From the NCBI GenBank assembly GCA_011330545.1, contig DRQI01000487.1, positions 1 through 11,103 of the forward strand: 11,103 bases of DNA, written 5' to 3'. Source of the DNA: Flavobacteriia bacterium (GTDB lineage: Bacteria; Bacteroidota; Bacteroidia; Flavobacteriales; Flavobacteriaceae). The notes beneath the pieces are model-generated. The model did not search any database. It saw only the letters and a program-made list of their open reading frames with translations, and had not been told where the DNA came from. How positions within the stretch are numbered: the first letter of the stretch is position 1; each line of letters starts with the position of its first letter. Of this stretch, positions 8,158 to 11,103 are shown in pieces. The position numbers were made by a program, and so were the translations under genes.

Positions 8158-8174
8158 ATGTTAACCTTCTTTTT
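8146..8174. terminator. Possible weak bidirectional terminator at the tsaB/mscS junction
   Basis: AAGGT (8151-8155) pairs with ACCTT (8164-8168), flanked by an A-run on the left and TTTTT on the right, so either strand would show a short stem and a U-rich tail. The stem is only five pairs. It overlaps both stop codons. No better candidate for the end of tsaB is seen. Confidence 0.35.
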
Positions 8175-8973
8175 GAATTTCGACCGCATGTGGGTACGGA
8201 ATTTCAATTCCGGCCTTATCTAAGGCTAATTTCACATTTTCGGTAGTTTCAAAATACACATCCCAATAATGCTCGGGAGTACACCATGGCCTGACGGCAA
8301 AATTAACCGAACTGTCTGCCAATTCAGATACATTAACCGTAGGTGCCGGGTCTTTTAAAACTTTTTCATTAGATGTCAATACTTTTAGCAACACATCTTT
8401 GGCTTGCTTAATATCAGTATCATATGATACCCCAAAGGTGAGGTCAACCCTAAGTTTGCCTTCAGAAGTATAATTGACGATATTGCCATTTGATAAAGTT
8501 CCGTTCGGAATGATAATTTCTTTATTTTGAGGCGAAGTTAATTTGGTAGTAAAAATTTCAATTTCTTTAACAACCCCTATTTCACCTTGTGCTTCTATTA
8601 AATCGCCAATTTTTATAGGTTTAAAGATCATCAGTAGTACACCTCCGGCAAAGTTGGCTAGCGAGCCTTGCAATGCCATGCCAATGGCCAAGCCGGCAGC
8701 CGCTAAAATAGCCGCAAAAGAAGTGGTTTCAACACCTAATTTTGCTAAGATGGCGAGAATTAAAAGAATTTTAAGTATCCAACCCATTAAGTTGAGTAAG
8801 AATTTTTGCAAACTCTCATCATAAGCCCTTTTTACCATCACCGATTTTACCACTCGTAAGATTTTTTTAATAATCCACGAACCGATAATCCAAATAACAA
8901 TAGCGCCAATTACCTGAATTCCGTAGGTGGCGATAAAGTCTAATCCTTTATCCATCAATATATCTATATCCAT
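8161..8973 (-). CDS. mscS: MscS-type small-conductance mechanosensitive channel
   Basis: Inner-membrane channel that opens under membrane tension to release solutes on osmotic downshock. It has 270 residues, close to E. coli MscS (286), so it is the minimal form. Three membrane helices are visible: about 17-37, 62-80 and the pore-lining TM3 at about 86-115, with the Ala/Gly-rich AAAGLAIGMALQGSLANFAG. The beta domain follows (FKPIKIGDLIEAQGEIGVV, then the family segment IIIPNGTLSNGNIVNYT), and then the C-terminal alpha/beta domain to the end (FAVRPWCTPEHYWDVYFE). Start Met at 8973; Met7 (8955) is a possible alternative. It is the last gene of a minus-strand operon, 13 bases after the DUF1304 gene. 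Osmotic stress is the natural condition for expression, but no operator is visible. Confidence 0.95.
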   Translation of the reverse strand: MDIDILMDKGLDFIATYGIQVIGAIVIWIIGSWIIKKILRVVKSVMVKRAYDESLQKFLLNLMGWILKILLILAILAKLGVETTSFAAILAAAGLAIGMALQGSLANFAGGVLLMIFKPIKIGDLIEAQGEIGVVKEIEIFTTKLTSPQNKEIIIPNGTLSNGNIVNYTSEGKLRVDLTFGVSYDTDIKQAKDVLLKVLTSNEKVLKDPAPTVNVSELADSSVNFAVRPWCTPEHYWDVYFETTENVKLALDKAGIEIPYPHAVEIQKEG

Positions 8974-8986
8974 AATTTTAACAAAA

Positions 8987-9343
8987 TTAAATTCGATACA
9001 AAGTTATTAAAATTGCCAAAATGGCCGGTACTGACTGTATATAAAATAATCTGATTTTTTTGGTAGAATAGGCTCCATAAATTCCGGCAATAATAACACA
9101 ACTCAAAAAGAAAATAGCAATGTTAGCATTTGGTGTAATGATTGACCATAGTAATCCGGCAGCTAAAAAGCCATTGTATAAGCCTTGATTTGCCGCCAAT
9201 ACTTTTGACTCTGAAGCAAATTCTTTGGTCAACCCGAATGTTTTTAACCCTTTGGGTTTATCCCAAAAAAACATTTCTAATACTAAAAAATAGAGATGCA
9301 AGAAAGCTACTAAGGCCACTAAAAATATCTGTAAGAACTTCAT
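8987..9343 (-). CDS. DUF1304 family four-helix membrane protein
   Basis: Small integral membrane protein of 118 residues, function unknown. Four hydrophobic helices lie at about 4-24, 53-70, 74-93 and 97-116. Family motifs include LEMFFWDKPKGLKTFGL (about 22-38) and the strongly conserved LAANQGLYNGFLAAGL (49-64). Its ATG (9343-9341) shares one base with the stop codon of the upstream DUF255 gene, giving TAATG, so translation is probably coupled. The mscS gene follows after 13 bases, which places this protein in an envelope-related operon. Neither a transport nor an enzyme role can be assigned. Confidence 0.9.
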   Translation of the reverse strand: MKFLQIFLVALVAFLHLYFLVLEMFFWDKPKGLKTFGLTKEFASESKVLAANQGLYNGFLAAGLLWSIITPNANIAIFFLSCVIIAGIYGAYSTKKIRLFYIQSVPAILAILITLYRI

Positions 9344-11103
9344 TAAAATTGAATGTTAATTTGTTGTAATGCTTTTTCAGTTTCTTCAACCGGTAGCTGG
9401 CAGGCACCGTCTATACAAACATAAATAGTAGTTTTGCCTTCATTGTATTTGTATTCTAATAAAGGCAGCTTACTTTCTTCGGTACTGCCTACAATTAATT
9501 TATTAGGAATGTACGAGGTATTGATTTCTTGTAATCTCTCTTTGGCATCTTTGCCTACAATGGCAATTTCATAAAACTCACCGAGGTAATTACTGTATAA
9601 CAACAGCCAATTAGAAGCCCCTGCACCGTATTGCAAGGCTTTGTCTTTTACGTTGTGAAGCATTTGCCGGGCTGTTTTTGAATAGGTTTTATTAGAAAAA
9701 TAATGCCCTAGCTTAAACAAATTATTAGCCATGATAGAATTTGAAGACGGAATTACATTGTCATCAACATCAATTTTTCGGGCAATTAATCCTTTATCCT
9801 CATCAGAAGTAAAATAAAACATCCCACTGCCATCATCATAAAAATGGTCAAAACAATAATTGGCCAATTGTTTGGCTAGTTGCAACCATTTTTCGTTAAG
9901 GGTAACTTCATACACATTAATATAGGCGTCAATTACTGTGGCATAATCTTCTAAATAAGCGTTGATAGAGCTTTTGCCATTTTTAAAATTTCTATATAAA
10001 CCACCATCTTCTTTGTGTTGTACCGTAGCGATAAAATTAGCATTTTTTAAGGCTTTTTCAAGAAAATGCTCGTCGTTAAATGCCCGGTAAGCATCAATAT
10101 ATCCTTTGAGCATCAAGGCATTCCAAGAAGTTAATGTTTTATCGTCTAAACGCGGCCTGCTTCTTTTGGCTCTGGCAGCTAATAGAATTTTCTGCCATTG
10201 CTGTACTTTTTTGCGAAGTTCTTCTACAGTGAGGTGATGCTGTGTTGCAATCTCTGCATCAGATTTTGTTCTGTGTAAATTATAAGTATCGTGTTCCCAT
10301 TTAAAAGCGTCCGTAATATTATAATAGTCTGCAAATAAATCAAAATTACTTTTAATAAGGTTTTGCAGTTCTTCTTTTTTCCAAACATAAAAAGCCCCTT
10401 CTTCTAACGTGCCTTTTTCATTGGCACTATCGGCATCCAATGAAGAGTAAAAAGCACCGTTTTCATTCATCAGCTCACGTTCTACAAATTCAGTAGTACG
10501 ATATACAATATCTTTATAAAATGGGTTTTTGGTGGCCACATAGGCATTGGCATATAAGCTCACCAGTTGTCCGTTATCATAGAGCATCTTTTCAAAATGC
10601 GGAATATGCCATTTGTCATCTACAGAATAGCGTGCAAAACCACCGCCAACTTGGTCGAAAATGCCACCATAGCCCATTTTAGTGAGAGAGGTAGTTACAA
10701 AATTGAGAATATCGGCATTATTAGCTTGTTTGGCATATCGCAGTAAAAACTGGTAGTTATTAGGAATGGGGAATTTAGGGGCACCTTTTCTGCCGCCTTT
10801 TTCAGTATCCATATAAGATTGCCAATTCTCAACGATTTTGTCGAGTTCGGTTTTAGTGAAGTTAGCTTTAGAGGTGTTCAATGTAATCAAATCAGATTGT
10901 TTGATGCCTTCGGTTAGCTTTGAAGCGTATTCTTCAGCTTTTGCAGGGTCTTCTTTGTATAAGGTTGCAATTTGTTTGAGAATTTTTACCCAGTCTTCTT
11001 TAGGGAAATAAGTACCTCCCCAAAAAGGCCTTCCGTCAGGCAAGGCAACACAATTTAAAGGCCACCCTCCACGGCCGGTCATTAATTGAACGGCATTCAT
11101 ATA
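9343..11103 (-). CDS. Thioredoxin-fold DUF255 protein (YyaL / SSP411 family), N-terminus off the window
   Basis: The first 587 codons visible here run in from the right edge: the codon before the ATG at 11100 is an in-frame Tyr, and the segment YMNAVQLMTGRGGWPLN is internal to the family, so that Met is not the start. About 90-110 residues are missing, including the thioredoxin-like CxxC region (CHWCH in homologues). Visible motifs: GRGGWPLN and FWGGTYFP (end of the DUF255 domain), then an alpha/alpha barrel like that of six-hairpin glycosidases, with GGIFDQVGGGFARYSVD and WHIPHFEKMLYDNGQL, SLDADSANEKGTLEEGAFY, LDDKTLTSWNALMLKGYIDA and DDNVIPSSNSIMANNLFKL, and a closing VCIDGACQLPVEE. The molecular function is not established. 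It is the first visible gene of the operon with DUF1304 and mscS. Confidence 0.93.
   Translation of the reverse strand, partial: YMNAVQLMTGRGGWPLNCVALPDGRPFWGGTYFPKEDWVKILKQIATLYKEDPAKAEEYASKLTEGIKQSDLITLNTSKANFTKTELDKIVENWQSYMDTEKGGRKGAPKFPIPNNYQFLLRYAKQANNADILNFVTTSLTKMGYGGIFDQVGGGFARYSVDDKWHIPHFEKMLYDNGQLVSLYANAYVATKNPFYKDIVYRTTEFVERELMNENGAFYSSLDADSANEKGTLEEGAFYVWKKEELQNLIKSNFDLFADYYNITDAFKWEHDTYNLHRTKSDAEIATQHHLTVEELRKKVQQWQKILLAARAKRSRPRLDDKTLTSWNALMLKGYIDAYRAFNDEHFLEKALKNANFIATVQHKEDGGLYRNFKNGKSSINAYLEDYATVIDAYINVYEVTLNEKWLQLAKQLANYCFDHFYDDGSGMFYFTSDEDKGLIARKIDVDDNVIPSSNSIMANNLFKLGHYFSNKTYSKTARQMLHNVKDKALQYGAGASNWLLLYSNYLGEFYEIAIVGKDAKERLQEINTSYIPNKLIVGSTEESKLPLLEYKYNEGKTTIYVCIDGACQLPVEETEKALQQINIQF

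Noticed and set aside
9142..9369. Plus-strand open frames opposite the DUF1304 and mscS genes (9142-9369, 8543-8824)
   Set aside because: They lie antisense to well-recognised membrane proteins and have no family features of their own.

Overview
The window looks like chromosomal DNA of a marine or environmental member of the Bacteroidota, most likely Flavobacteriaceae. The evidence is the AT-rich coding style, start regions with no clear Shine-Dalgarno sequence, several matches to the Bacteroidota -7 promoter element TAnnTTTG, a 645-residue GyrB without the enterobacterial insertion, and protein types typical of the group (GIN-domain secreted protein, PepSY-like protein, type III malate dehydrogenase). 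No tRNA, rRNA, CRISPR array, intact transposon or phage gene is visible.

Layout. Positions 2-382 hold the 3' end of asnB (asparagine synthetase B). Positions 383-828 are non-coding and unlike their surroundings: somewhat richer in GC, full of fold-back sequences, and bracketed by a 9-bp direct repeat whose first copy covers the asnB stop codon. Positions 850-4186 form an envelope/signalling block on the + strand: a secreted GIN-domain protein, an OmpR-type response regulator, a membrane histidine kinase, and a small exported PepSY-like protein. A strong terminator (4234-4270) closes it. Positions 4457-7339 carry gyrB and mdh, 18 nt apart and probably co-transcribed, ending at a terminator (7409-7441). 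tsaB follows on the + strand (7480-8157). It converges with a minus-strand operon, read DUF255 protein (cut by the window edge) -> DUF1304 membrane protein -> MscS-type channel.

How the genes work together. asnB, gyrB, mdh and tsaB are core metabolism or information-processing genes with no obvious mutual link beyond chromosomal order. The two-component pair and the flanking exported proteins plausibly form one cell-envelope sensing unit, with the PepSY-like protein as effector or modulator; this is inference from context. The minus-strand genes are tightly packed (a 1-nt stop/start overlap, then a 13-nt gap), which implies co-expression. The best terminator I can find for that operon lies inside the coding sequence of tsaB on the opposite strand.

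Two start sites were revised on promoter or terminator evidence: the GIN protein starts at ATG 850, and tsaB starts at TTG 7480. I do not see a clearly new biological system. The best leads are the structured non-coding segment at 383-760, the signalling module, the gyrB hairpin/promoter overlap and the embedded convergent terminator.
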